This document shows, in pieces, positions 23,707-35,201 of a DNA stretch of 64,000 bases (the first letter of the stretch is position 1; every line of letters begins with the position of its first letter). A program made the translations under genes and the position numbers. The notes under the pieces were generated by a model. It was given only the letters and a program-made list of their open reading frames with translations. It was not told the DNA's origin and did no database searches. The stretch covers positions 56,743,080 to 56,807,079 of the forward strand of contig OY292276.1 in NCBI GenBank assembly GCA_958496175.1. Reading direction: 5' to 3'. Source of the stretch: Sisyra terminalis. Its lineage: Eukaryota > Arthropoda > Insecta > Neuroptera > Sisyridae.

Positions 23707-25740
23707 CAGCCAACAATGCAACAACCATTCCGCGTAAACAAAACAGTAATACTTTTCAATTACCGAGATTCATACTAACTTTAATAAAAAACAAAAATAA
23801 AATAAGACGACAATGGCAAAGGCATAGAAATCCATCACTAAACGCTACCTCAACCAATTAACCCATCAAGTCAATTATGAGTTAGATAAATACAGAATCG
23901 AACGTTATCAATCATACATAGAACAATTCGAACTTGGAGATAATCAAATATGGATGGCAACCAGGAAAATCCTACGAATAAAGTCAAAAATCCCTCATCT
24001 TAAAATAGGTACAACAATCATTATACCTGACAAAGAAAAGGCGGAATGCTTCGCAGATAACTTAGAAAAAATCTATGGACCACCAGACATAGAAGACAAC
24101 TTACCCATACCAATTATCCCAAACCACCCTTTCCAGAATATTCAAACGACATCCTCATCTGAAATCAAATCTTTTCTCCAGAAATTACCTACTCGAAAAG
24201 CCCCTGATCCTGACGACATTCCTAATAGTCTCCTACAGCATCTGCCTCTCAAAGGAACCAGTTACATGTGTAGTATCATGAACGCATGCCTTAGCACTGC
24301 ATATTTTCCCGAAAAATGGAAAATAGCGAGAATAGTAATGGTTCATAAACCCGGAAAAAATAAAAATGACTTAAATAGTTATCGACCAATCAGCCTTCTA
24401 AACGGATTATCAAAAATACTGGAAAGACTAATACTTGAAAGGACTAACACACATATTGAAAAAAACAAAACACTCCCGGATGTGCAATATGGCTTCAGAC
24501 GAGAATTATCAACAACACATCAACTCCTACGAGTCGTCAACTTTACAGAAGATGGCTACGAGAAAAAACAATATACAATCGCAGTACTGATGGACTTCTC
24601 GCAGGCATTTGACAAAGTCTGGCACAAAGGATTACAACATAAAATAGAAAAACAGAATTTCCCTGTCTACATTCAAGCAATAATAGCTTCATTCTTAAAA
24701 GAACGTAAATTCTGTATTAGAATGGGATCAACAACCTCCACACTCAGAGGAATACAAGGCGGAGTAGCACAAGGATCTATCCTAGGTCCAACTCTTTATA
24801 ATTTATACGTTAGTGACATACCAACCCAAGAAAACACGGAAATAGGAATGTATACAGACGACACAATACTACTCACACAAAACAAAAACTTAGAAATAGC
24901 GATAGAAGACATTCAAGAAGCGATTAATGGCTTAAACGAATACTTCAAGAAATGGGCAATCAAACTTAATCCAAGCAAATGTCAGGCGAAAATTTTAACT
25001 CTTAAAAGAGGTACACCAAATAGTAGTCTACATGTAGACCAACAAATGATCCCCTGGAATGACGACAGCGTAACATACCTGGGAATGGAACTGGACAAAA
25101 GATTAAACTATGGAGCACACTTTACGACTAAAATTAAGAAATGTAATGCAAGACTTCACCAACTATACCCCATCATAAATAGGAAGTCACGGCTGAAGAC
25201 CAACTGCGGAATACTATTATACAAGACCACTATACGGCCAATACTAACATATGGAGCACCCATCTGGCAAAACAGCGCCAAAAAACAAATTAACAGACTC
25301 CAGATAATTCAGAACAGAATACTAAGAACCATAACCAAAGCCCCATGGTATGTACGCAATATCCAAATACACAGAGAACTCCAGATATACTCAATTAAGG
25401 ACTGCGTGAAGGACATAGCAGAGCGATTCTTCGACAAACTAAAGGAATGCGATGTAGCTAACTGCAAAAACCTCTGGCAAACTACGACCATAAAAAGACT
25501 GTGCCGCAAACGCCCGCACGAGCCGTTAACAACATAGCCAGAATAGGGAAATCTTATGGAAAAAGTTAAAGTTAATAGTAGTGAAGGAGTAAAAAGTGAT
25601 AAATAAAATAAAAACAATACAAACCATAAAGAACTATACAACAAATAATAAGCTAATCTAAAAATACCCGACAGCAACACTATGCATAACAATAATTAAT
25701 GTTGAACTAGTGATAAAATCATTAACAAAAAAAAATAAAA
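23707..25740 (+). mobile_element. 5'-truncated jockey-clade LINE inserted in the mariner
   Basis: It is bounded by the 15-bp target duplication AATATCTGCTATCTC (23692-23706 and 25741-25755) and ends in an A-rich tail (AAAAAAAAATAAAA). The endonuclease half is missing. At about 23810-23845 the sequence encodes RRQWQRHRNPS, the conserved jockey linker, but in a different frame from the RT that follows, so a 1-bp frameshift separates them. The RT ORF begins at 23954. Confidence 0.9.
23954..25537 (+). pseudogene. Jockey-clade LINE reverse transcriptase domain, 527 codons
   Basis: Reverse transcriptase blocks occur in order: NSYRPISLLNGLSKILER, DVQYGFRRELSTTHQL, AVLMDFSQAFDKVWH (motif A Asp), GVAQGSILGPTLYNLYVSDI (motif B), GMYTDDTILL (motif C; YTDD in place of the usual YADD/FADD, both aspartates kept), LNPSKCQ and TYLGMELDKRLNYG. 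The protein would copy element RNA at a nicked target. The in-frame coding sequence actually continues a little upstream of the first ATG (QIWMATRK), and the upstream endonuclease is lost, so this is the open part of a dead, truncated element. Confidence 0.9.
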
Positions 25741-26031
25741 AATATCTGCTATCTCGATTAACTTCACTTTACAGTCATTCAAAATTATTTTGTGAATTTT
25801 TTTGATGTTTTCGTCGGTGACAGCCTCTTTTGGGCGTCCACTGCATTCGCCGTCTTCGGTGCTCATTTCACCACGTTTAAACCTAGCATACCAATCACTG
25901 ATGGTTGATTTTCCTGGCGCAGACCCCGGAAACTCTTCATCAAGCCAAAATTTTGCTTCAACTGTATTTTTTCCCTTCAAAAAGCAATATTTTATCAGCA
26001 CACGAAATTCTTTTTTTTCCATTTTTTTCAA
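25741..26031 (-). pseudogene. Mariner transposase, N-terminal part (DNA-binding)
   Basis: The minus frame starts MEKKEFRVLIKYCFLKGKN, followed by STISDWYARFKRGEMSTED and SGRPKEAVTDENIKKIHKI. This is the paired helix-turn-helix region of mariner transposases, which binds the terminal repeats; the GRPKEAV block is the usual AT-hook-like linker. About 95 residues run up to EIADI, where the LINE's duplicated target begins. The start codon near 26022-26031 gives the usual mariner N terminus (EKKEFRVLIKYCFLK). Confidence 0.85.
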
Positions 26032-26179
26032 ATAACCAAAGTAGCTACACTCACAAACTAATGATCACCAATTTTGGCACGTATCGTTTAAAGATTGGTA
26101 CTAACTAAAAATCATATAGATTTAAAACTAGCATCGCCATTTGTGTGTCAGACCGGGGACTTTTCAATTGGCCTAATAT

Positions 26180-27204
26180 TTGCTGATCTAAAAAATATTC
26201 ATAAATTTTAAAATTTTAAAGAAATAAAATTTGACTTAGTTAATTTACTCAGATTCATGTGAAAATCTTTTCATCGATATTGTAAAATATACCTCAAAAA
26301 GAAGGCAACAAAGTTGTCTCAACAATGCTATTTATATACTTAAGAAATCCACGTGTAAAATAAGATCTAAGTAGAGCTATAACTTAAAGGGTTATTTTTA
26401 TTTAACAATAGTTATAATAACATTGGGCTATTGAAAGAATAAAAATTCGTTTCCACTATTATGAATTAGTAACTAAATGATGGCGAAATTTAAGTATGAA
26501 GGAAAAATTAAATTTTTTTTTGTTTAAATTCCGATCCTGCAGTTTATCTTCAAGTTATTACCGTTTCATGGATTTGAGGATATTTTTTTTATTTTGTTTT
26601 TTATTTTTCGCAACGTTTCACACTTTATTACTGCTTCTTCAAGCCACTATAGATAACAATAATATTTTATAAAGAATAAGTAATAAATGACATCATTTAA
26701 ACATATTATTTTTATATTGTATATACAATCGCCAGAAATAGCAGTTATAAACTGCGAAACGATGCGAAAACTAAAAGCAAAGTGATAGTTATTTAAAATA
26801 AAGAAAAAAATATTCTCATGTCCTCAAAACCATAACAGATTAATTAAAAATTCACTAGAAAATATGTCTTTATTCAATTAAGAACTTTTCGTTTATTTCG
26901 ATGATCTTTTCTTATCGTTAGGCATTATCATAACGGAAAATTTATTATATTTTTGGTCATTGGTTTTCCAAAAATAAAATAAAAATTAATTAATATCATC
27001 AACAACATTAAAAATTTGACCATTATAAAGTTTAAATGAAACCAATTAAAACCAATTTACTTAAAATTCAGGACAATATGGATATATGTGGATCGAGTAG
27101 CAATAATTTTTGCAGGAAGATTAAAGATAAATGAGGCTTTCCATTATCATGGAGGAAAATAATACCCTTATAATTGACCACTTCTGGCCACTATGAATTT
27201 TATC
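26180..27204. other. AT-rich, degenerate repeat traces
   Basis: No gene is seen. Minus-strand sequence near 26605-26650 (CTTGAAGAAGC then GTGTGAAACGTTGCG) and plus-strand sequence near 26740-26765 (AACTGCGAAACGATGCG) look like decayed copies of the hammerhead-bearing repeats at 2.8-3.3 kb. Low confidence. Confidence 0.3.
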
Positions 27205-27212
27205 CCCTAAAA

Positions 27213-27412
27213 CAGCGGTTCCTAACCTTTTTCAGCCGCGGACTCCCAAGGAAATCAAGCATAATGTCAACCACTGAGTGAAAAAAAGGTGCAATTTTGG
27301 GACAGTATTATGTTTTAGTATTCCTTCATTAAATTAAAAAGCAAACAACAAACTTTTTCAAATGGAACCGCGGACCCCCAGGGGTCCGCGCACCACAAGT
27401 TAGGAAACAATG
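27213..27412. mobile_element. hAT-type MITE, 200 bp
   Basis: It starts CAGCGGTTCCTAACC and ends with the inverted GGTGC/GTTAGGAAACAATG, matching the common hAT terminal repeat CAGNGGTTCCCAACC. Inner GC-rich repeats (GCCGCGGACTCCC and GGGGTCCGCG) are also inverted. It is flanked by the 8-bp duplication CCCTAAAA (27205-27212 and 27413-27420), the size expected for hAT. It has no ORF. Confidence 0.9.
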
Positions 27413-28014
27413 CCCTAAAAGATGATTATTTTTGTATGATGAAAATTCAAAGTGCATTATTCATATTGATGTAATTATGTGATATTAAAAGTATGTTTGC
27501 TTATTCTGGATTTAAAGTTTTAAGGTTTTCAATCAATCTGTTGAATTCAATTTTTGCCAAAGGAATATACTTAATAAATTTTGATTTTTCATCTTTGGTG
27601 ATAATATTTCCTTATGTTTTAATTGAATATCACTTTTATGCTTTTTTTCTTTGGTCCTTTTTTCATTCCAAACTCATTTAAATATAATATAAGAGTTACA
27701 ATGAGATCTAATATTATTTGAATACTTTCCTAAATCTTCACAAAAAGTACCAAATCGATAATACATTGTAAAATGTATACATTCTATAGCCCACTGAAGC
27801 GCTTTTTTGTACATAGAATTTTAAAAAAAGCTCTTAGTTAAGGGATTTAAAAACATTGCATTTAAAAGAATGGTTATAAAAATTGAAGATTTTGAATACA
27901 AAATAAAGTTTTGTATTTGAGTTATGCAAAAACAGATGGACTATGATAATTTTTTTTTAATTAACATTGCCCAGTAACAATAAAACCATCTTAATAATTA
28001 TATGTTAAATTGTT

Positions 28015-28092
28015 TGGCGTTCTGGTGGCCGAGTGGTCAAAATAGCCACTCGAAAACTGGTAGATGTTGGGTTCGATCCTTGTATCGAGTAA
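28015..28092 (+). repeat. tRNA-derived SINE head
   Basis: An A box (TGGCCGAGTGG, 28026-28036) and a B box (GGTTCGATCC, 28070-28079) lie about 33 bp apart, as in a tRNA-derived polymerase III promoter. The head resembles tRNA-Ser/Leu (TGGCCGAGTGG start). The cloverleaf is not well formed, so a tRNA gene is unlikely. The SINE body probably continues to about 28200. A decayed minus-strand relative lies at 2948-3016. Confidence 0.6.
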
Positions 28093-28310
28093 ATTTTCGA
28101 TATTTCTCGATTATGGACTTTTATGGACCCTAGAGTTGTTAAAGACCTTAGTAGTTTATAAAGCGATAGTAAACAACAAAGACATCAATTTATAAAATAT
28201 TTTTGATAAATCTTCCCATAAGAGGATTAAAATGGATTAATTAAAAGGTAAAAAACTTTGATTTGATCTTTTTTAATTTGAGTTCAACCATCTCTACCAT
28301 TTTATGCGTG

Positions 28311-28885
28311 ACGCAGACGAAGTCGCGAGTATTAGCAAATATGCGATGTAATAAAAATGGATTAAAAGTATAAGACCTGACTTATTCAAGCAATTTTATT
28401 TTTTTTTATTATATTCATAAGCTTTTGTAATCACGATATCACTTAAGGAATAAAAATAATTAAAAAACCTTGAAAATTACAATAATCCTCGAGCAGCAGA
28501 ATAAAATAATTTAGTTCGAAAATAAAATTAAAATGAGTACGAAAAATAAAATTCATAATAAAAAAAAATTATAAATGAAGATCACATTTATCATTTTTTT
28601 TATCTTTTACCATTTTGTTGGTCTTTATTACAGCGTGGCATAAATAAAAGCAACCTTTATATTAAGCCAAGCCGTCTTCTACTACCTACAGGAATCGGAA
28701 AGTATTGTTACAGCTAATTATTATTGTTATTAAATCTTTGTTGATTTGCGTAGAATATTTTGTGCAATTCACTAATATCAGATAAATATATAAACAATTT
28801 AATGCAAGAAAATATTAAACTAAAATTTTGTAAAAAATCAACCAAAATCGTTCCCATTGAAGTTTTAGAAACATCAAATGATTTA
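28311..28885. repeat. Dispersed repeat, copy 1 (pair with 43346-43905)
   Basis: About 570 bp aligns with 43346-43905 along its whole length, including ATGAGTACGAAAAATAAAAT, GATATCACTTAAGGAATAAA and TTACAGCGTGGC. It begins with CGCAGACGAAGTCGCGAGTA, which resembles the subterminal hairpin of Helitron 3' ends. Here, however, the shared sequence continues past it instead of stopping, so the class is not resolved. Confidence 0.6.
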
Positions 28886-29090
28886 TCACTTGATCATTTA
28901 TCATTTATTTATCATTTGATTTATAAATTTATAAATACAGATATTTATTCAAAAGCTTGATTTAGTTCATAACTAGAGGATCTGGTGAACTTCGTGCCAC
29001 CAAAAATTGAACTGCAAAAATTAATTGATATGGGTTATAATACCACATTTTTAATTATTAGTATGGATATAATTACATACACGTACTTAT

Positions 29091-29918
29091 TAGGGTGTTT
29101 TTTTTTGAGACTTTTTTTTTTTGCTCTAATGCCCAAATTTTGTTGGAAATACTTCAAAAAAAAATCCCTGAATGTTTGAGCTCTTAATAGTAATATTAAG
29201 TACTCGCTCAGAGCGTGTGAATATTTTCCATTTAAAATACACGTAAACTTTGATTTTTTTTTTTTTTCAATTTTTATAGCTCAGCGACATTTTTTGGTAT
29301 CGCCTCGCTCAAAGTCGGGATTTTTTTACAATTGTATGCTCTACGAAAGTGCCTATTTTTAATAATTTTTAATAAGGAATAAAAAATCAATATTTTCTTA
29401 AAATTTACCTAATAACCCCTAAAATTTTATAGTAAGAGAAATTCAAGGCTCCATATCTCGAGAAATATCGATCTTAGAAATTTGGTTTTCTAGAACTTTT
29501 TTGTAGGAAATTAAATTTCCTATAAATTTGACATTTACATTTTTTCTGTAGGTCTTGTAATTCATGAGTTCCTGAGAGAAAAACGAGAAATCTATGAAAA
29601 ATCTAGGTTTAGTGACCCGTACTACCTCGCCCGTGTAAATTACAATTTTGCCGCAATAAGCACTTTTGTAGAGCATACAATTGTAAAAAAATCGCGACTT
29701 TGAGCGAGGCGATACCATAAAATGCCGCTGAGCTATAAAAATTTAAAAAAAAAATCAAAGTTTATGCGTATTTCAAATGGAAAATATTCACACGCTGTGA
29801 GCGAGTACGTAATATTAATATTAAGAGCTCAAACTTTCAGAGAATTTTTTTTGAAGTATTTGCAACAAAATTTCGGCATGGGAGCAAAAAAAAAATAGTC
29901 CCAAAAAAAATCACCCTA
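29091..29918. mobile_element. Long-palindrome transposon P3 (TAGGGTG ends) with 8-bp target duplication
   Basis: 828 bp, almost wholly palindromic. It starts TAGGGTG and ends CACCCTA, with arms of about 400 bp that are inverted copies (CGCCTCGCTCAAAGTCGGGA and its complement, AAATTTGACATTTAC region near the centre). The 18-bp palindrome CTTAATATTAATATTAAG or a one-base variant sits about 90 bp from each tip. It is flanked by the direct repeat GTACTTAT (29083-29090 and 29919-29926), which sets its ends. There is no coding capacity; the 91-codon minus frame inside is a by-product of the arms. Confidence 0.85.
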
Positions 29919-29929
29919 GTACTTATGCT

Positions 29930-31185
29930 TGATTATAACAAATTAGGTGGGATTTAAAATTTACATTTTATTTTACATATTTAGATACGAACATTGAATA
30001 CATCTACCCTTAGACATACAAAAATTCATAAAATATCACTTATCCATGAGTTTTAAGACATACATGAATATTGCTTAACATATTTTTATTTTGGATTGTT
30101 TTTTGTCCCAGAAAGAAAGTTGTTTAATTTTTTTCGACCAATTTGCTCCTATACATTTAGTTAAGGACTGGATGCTTATTGGAAATGTTCCTGTTTTCTT
30201 CAATACTTTCTTAAATGGAAGATTTGGTTGTTTTTTAACATTTGAGACTGCAGCAAATCGTTAAGGTTGTCCACCTTTCTGCATAAGTATAATCCCAAAT
30301 TTTTTGTCGGGTAATTATTTTTATAATTTTTTTGCAGTATTTGGGAGTGAACCATAGTCTTTAAACTATCGTACGATGTGTTATATATTTGGAGTTATTT
30401 GATAAATTAGTTTCTCTTCTTTTGGTTTACTCTTCAGTTCTATGCTCGTAAATTGTTCTTTTTTTCAGATTTTAAAATGGTGAATCAAAATTTAAACATA
30501 TTTTTTTTAAATTAAATTCTCGATCTTCGAGTGACCCTTTTTGTGACCTGGTACCCATAATAGTTTTGATGGTTTTGATTTTTTTGTAGTTGTTTAATAC
30601 TGGGTCTGATTTTATAAATAATTTATACACTTTCACTACTATTTATACTTTTTACGCACTTGCTAAAGATAAGAAAAATATTTCTGAAATCCTATCGCCA
30701 TTTTGGCCATAATTATTATTATAGGTATGTTAAAAGCATTTCACATTAGTAGCATGTTATATTGTTAATGTTTATTTTCATATTAATGTCTAGTTATATC
30801 CTAATTTCGGTGAAAAAAAAATATTTTACTCTTCAACTCTTATCAAATGAACAGTGTGCGATAAAATATATATAAAATCTAACCAGAGAATAAAAGTAAA
30901 AACAATGGACTTTTTTATAAAATTTATTTCATTTATGCTTGGACTTCTCGTGAAAATTACGATCATAAGACAATAGTCTATGTTCAACTTCAACGCAATC
31001 ATGGTTTTAAAGGGCGTATACGCCCAAAACACAAAGTTCCGAGTAGATTGTATTACGTTACTTTTACTATCGACAAAAAATTAAAAAAGCCATAAAGTTC
31101 ATGGATTTGATTGTGCAGCTTTGGCAGATTTTAGAGCTTTTACGCTACTAAATTTAATATCAAAAGAATCAATCGTTTCCATATG
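29930..31185. other. No supported feature
   Basis: AT-rich unique-looking DNA. I see no gene, RNA or repeat that I can support. Confidence 0.4.
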
Positions 31186-31187
31186 TA

Positions 31188-32096
31188 GGGGAACCTGGGA
31201 CGGGGTACCTAAGTTTTAATTACAATTTACGAGAGATTTAAAGAAACAATCTCATTGTTTCGTAATTTATATATTTATTGAATTCATTCTTTACAAATAA
31301 AAAAAGGTTTTATTGATTTAAATTGATAATTAATATTAAAAATTTAGGTTTCAAAAGCAAATGGAAATTTCCCATTCTGCCTCACCCCCTGGGGAACAAT
31401 GGGAATTGAGCCTGGGGCGCAATGGGATACTTATTATTGGCTTAGTTCGCAGATGAAGACACTGTCATCATCGTGTTTAGCTCAGCACATGCCAAATGTG
31501 CCCATTTTTGACGAATACTGCAGGAACATCAGCTTTCATTAGACTTGGAGTTTAAATCCTGAAAGTATAAGCAGATTACCTCTGCATCTTCCGACCTCTG
31601 TTATATATGGACTGTGGGCTAGTTTTCCTTATATATGTACGCAGTATCTGCTGATTAAATAAAAATATCTATCTGAATGGGAAATACTATCTGAATGGTA
31701 TATCCCATTCCGCCTCACCCATTGTGTCCTAAAGCACCTTAAATACAAGCACGATTATTATGGCAGGATATATTGGTTAAATTTGAATTATCATTAGGCT
31801 TTTAATTAGTCAACAGTATGTTTTAACAGACATGTCATGTTGATATTCAAACAAAAAATAGAACATAGGATAATTACCTTAGTGTTACTCGGCAAAAATT
31901 AGAATTCGGAATCGTTTATTTCGACTTTTGATAAAAATAAAAACAACTGCACTCTTTGCTGACGATAGCCATTTTTTATAATGCAACACAATTAATTGAA
32001 CATTGAGTATGATTTTTACGCGTTTTTGTCACCTATAACAAGTGTTAATTCCATTTCCCATTCCGCCCCGGTAGTCCATTCCACCCCATGTTTCCA
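31188..32096. mobile_element. DNA-transposon remnant with G-rich ends
   Basis: The left end has GGGGAACCTGGGACGGGGTA and the right end, read inverted, has GGAAACATGGGGTGGAATGG. Internal copies of CCCATTCCGCCTCACCC-type sequence occur near 31375, 31700 and 32055 in both orientations. This layout resembles non-autonomous insect elements with GGGGCGGAATGGGA-type subterminal repeats. No clean target duplication is seen, so the ends and the superfamily are uncertain. Confidence 0.4.
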
Positions 32097-32457
32097 TACA
32101 TTTGATATACAGGTGCATGTTAACATGCCATAGTATTACCTAGATGGACTTTTCGAAAAAGTGAAGATCCAATCTTGACTGAAGTAGCTTGATACTGGAA
32201 ACTTTCTCAATTATCAGGTGTTGGCACTGTCATGAAATATAAAGAAGCTTAGTTTTACGAATGAAAACAACTCTGGTTTCAGAAGGCAAAAATGTTTAGA
32301 TTTGCAATTTATCCGCCAATTTAAAAAAAGTTAAATTAAAAAAGATTTTTGATTATAAAATAAAATTGATATTAATATTGATAAACCTAACAAATTAAGT
32401 AATTTATAATTAACAAACAAATTGATTTTACAAATGTGCCATAATAAACAGAGTTTT

Positions 32458-33173
32458 GCAAAGGCAACAGCATTTCGTAGAAAAGTGGAAAGAAACAGTT
32501 CTGGAATTTATTAATTATTTTAATACTTTACGTAACTAAAATTATATCAAAATTGGTTATATCAATGGGGCAGCATCAGGATATCCTAGTACAAACAATG
32601 GGATTGGATCTACCGATTCCAAAATTAAAAAAAAATACACTTTAAGAGATCGTTTATCAGTTTCTCAATTTTTAAATAAATTAAATGATTTGCTAATTAA
32701 ATGATCTATGGACAGAAATCCAGAGCTGCAATGTTACAATTTTTTTTTCTGTGAAACCAACAATTACTTTAAAAGAATGGACCAATTTTTATCATTGAGT
32801 ATTGCGAAACAAGAAAGTAATAAAAGTGGATAATACATACTATGTATATACTTCAAATTCGAGTTATAAAAGTATGACTTCAGAATTAATAACCAAATAT
32901 ATTATTGAAGATTGTGAAACTTTTGAAGATTTTGAATAGAGTTTTTATGGCACTTAGGCGTTTAATATAGATGCTAATATTAATAAATGTTATTGTACAG
33001 GTCCAATATTTCAAGTAAAATATAAGTGCAATATACGATGGGTCTTCTAATCCGTTTGAAAAAAATTGAAGTCCCTGACGAAACTAAATTTATTCCTTTA
33101 GGACATACACGTAAATGTGGGCACCCATCAAAAGCAAAGAAAGCAATAATTATTAAATAAATTTACTTATTTG
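32458..33173 (+). pseudogene. Mutator-like (MULE) transposase remnant with SWIM zinc finger
   Basis: Across three plus frames the sequence reads FVEKWKETVLEFINYF; then INGAASGYPSTNNGIGSTDS with LRDRLSVSQFL; then PTITLKEWTNFYH and SMTSELITKYIIEDCETF; then CYCTGPIFQVKYKC, MGLLIRLKKIEVPDE and PLGHTRKCGHPSKAKKA. These match the C-terminal half of insect MULE transposases: the YPSTNNxxE region, a SWIM finger (CxCx(n)CxH; its His position has been shifted out of frame) and the final GQKRKRGRPSKAKKA tail. At least three frameshifts and several stops make it dead. The catalytic domain upstream is not recognisable. Confidence 0.65.
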
Positions 33174-33246
33174 ATCTCAAAATGTATGCTACTTGGCGAT
33201 TTTAATTCTATTTTGTACATGCTTGTGTTGTTGTTTAATACTTAAA

Positions 33247-34376
33247 CTAGTAGTTGCCCGTTGCATTCGCAACTAAAGGTTATACCTCAATAAAATGTTT
33301 AATGTGAGATAATGTAGAGTTAATCAACAATCGAAATTTATAATTTAATAATCAAAGGGTTAATATAAAAAAAGTTTATCTAAAATTATATTAAAAAATA
33401 AAATATATGTGTTTTTTTATATCACTTTAGTACTTAGCAACATTTTAAATAACCTCATTTCAGTAAATTAGTATGAAAGTTTAATACTTATGTATTACTT
33501 ATACCAAATAGTCGATTATAAATTTTGGTTCGTTTTTTAACAATCAAACTTTTTAAAATCTATTGTATTTTATGAACCAATGGTTGTGATCTGGAGTAAT
33601 TATATATTCGGCTGAAAAGCATTAATATAGCAATTTTTTGCCATATATTTCACTATCAATTCAAATAATCTTCGATACTAACTTTTTTTCGGTATTTAGA
33701 ACAATTTGAAAACCAATTATTGTTATTGAAAATAAATAAAATTTTCGAATTTACTTCCACGCTTTCCACCTATTTCCAACAATTGCGTATGTACAACGTC
33801 CAAATGTGCGAAATTGAATAGCTTTTTAGTCATTTTAAACTAACATAAAGAAGGTCTTTATTTTTTTTCGTTTAAATTGTATTTTCAAATATAAGTACAC
33901 ATTTGTGTAGATGAAATTTGGAAAGTGTTTTCCTTATACGATGCAGATATATAATAAGAAAGGGTTTTTGAAAATTCCTCCCCTAAAAGAGTGAAACATG
34001 GTAGCAAAGTTTGTAAGGGATAACGTTTAATAAACAATCGAAATTTTAAATTTAATAATCAATCAAAGTCCGTTAAAAGCGAAACGTTATTAGTGCTTAA
34101 TATAAAACAAAGTTGATTTATTATTAGAAACAAAAAGTTTTTCTGCTTAAAAATTTAAACTCTGATAGATATATCTGAAAATGGTTAAGTTTAAGTTTAT
34201 AAGTGAGAATTATGTTTTTTTGTTTTCACATATTGTAAACCTGAAAATCCGAAATACATATTCACAAATAAATACATTAGTAGTGACTACCCCTACCGAC
34301 GTTTTGAATGCGTAAGTAGGGATAACAGAGCGCATGCGTATAAGCTATTGCACGGATGCACGGACGCACGGCAAGA
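33247..34376 (-). mobile_element. Non-autonomous Helitron, 1.13 kb
   Basis: Read on the minus strand it begins TCTTGCCGTGCGTCC and ends CTAG. It has the perfect hairpin GTTGC-GAAT-GCAAC (33260-33273) 9 nt before the end, and it lies between A and T. These are the Helitron hallmarks: 5' TC, 3' CTRR, a GC-rich hairpin about 10 nt inside, and AT target insertion without duplication. No Rep/helicase ORF is present. A segment is internally repeated in direct order (about 33310-33420 and 34020-34130). Confidence 0.65.
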
Positions 34377-34379
34377 TAG

Positions 34380-35100
34380 TCAATTTATATACTTATATGA
34401 TTATAGATATATTTGATCTATCTTGGAGTTAAATATTTAAATCTGGTATTCAAATAATCTATTTAAAAAAAATATCTGGCGTTAATTTACATATTTTAAT
34501 GTAAATAGCCCTATAAAAAGGTTCAGAAAAAGTCAAATTAACGTTGGCAAAAGAAAACCAAAAAAAAAAAATCATTTTTTATATTTTTTCTTACTAATTG
34601 ATAACATTTTCACAATTTGGCGAGAAAATAATGCAACCGATTGATTGATTTGAAGGCATGATATCATTTTTCTTTTTAACTTTTCATCGATTTAAAGAAA
34701 GTTTAATCCAAAAAGCTTATTCTAGAAAAAAAAAAAACGAAATTTTACTAAAGTGGTTTATAAATGTTATATCCATTTTCCTGCATCTATTGAAAGCATA
34801 CATTACGGTAGTAAGTAGTCTTGAAAATTTTCCACCCATTTCCTTTCTGAATCCAAATTTGAAACGCAAATTATTGAAACCGTTTGTTAATCTTTTCTAT
34901 TTCATGATTTATTTTAAATTATTTAACCAAATTTTTCCCAATTTTTATCAATAAAATATCACAAACTTTAATAAAAATATGAAAAATAATCACAACCCAT
35001 AAAGATAAATCAAAATAAAGTCTAAATTTGCTCAAGACCAAAAAAATTTTAAAGTGAACCTCTTGAAAACTTTTTAGTTTCCATTTGTCGAATTTCTGTC
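34380..35100. other. No supported gene before gene B
   Basis: AT-rich sequence. The 98-codon frame at 34658 has no recognisable domain. The segment from about 35100 onwards is alignable with the region upstream of gene C and holds the promoter. Confidence 0.35.
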
Positions 35101-35107
35101 GAAATTC

Positions 35108-35201
35108 TTATCACCTGATATTGCAATAAAAACAATTGCTACCTTCTACTTAAAAGTTTATTATACTAAACGTTTTATGGTTCATAGTTTGATATAAAAA
35201 G
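35108..35201 (+). promoter_or_regulatory. Gene B promoter: GATA-type site and TATA box
   Basis: TTATCA lies at 35108-35113, 131 bp before the ATG; GCAATAAAAA follows; TATAAAAAG lies at 35193-35201, 46 bp before the ATG. The whole stretch (for example TTTATGGTTC and TTTGATATAAAAAG) aligns with the gene C promoter. See gene A for the same layout. Confidence 0.7.

Larger units (their letters stand above)
22860..26176 (-). mobile_element. Mariner transposon interrupted by a jockey-type LINE
   Basis: Terminal inverted repeats share 25 bp (22862-22886 and 26150-26174; they contain GGCCAATTGAAAAG and CCCCGGTCT), with TA dinucleotides just outside (22858-22859 and 26177-26178). Removing the LINE (23707-25740) and one copy of the 15-bp duplication leaves about 1.27 kb, the usual mariner size. 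The transposase runs on the minus strand in two pieces either side of the LINE. The element was inserted first and the LINE afterwards. Confidence 0.9.

Noticed and set aside
23797..23812. 14-bp match AAATAAGACGACAAT between the LINE and the repeat at 3090-3110
   Set aside because: In the LINE these bases encode the conserved RRQW linker; the match is short and probably chance.
28021..28092. Functional tRNA gene
   Set aside because: A and B boxes are present but the acceptor and T arms do not pair properly; a SINE head is the better reading.
29443..29718. 91-codon minus ORF repeated at 37315-37590
   Set aside because: The same frame occurs twice only because P3 and P4 are copies of one palindromic transposon; it is a by-product of the inverted arms, not a conserved protein.
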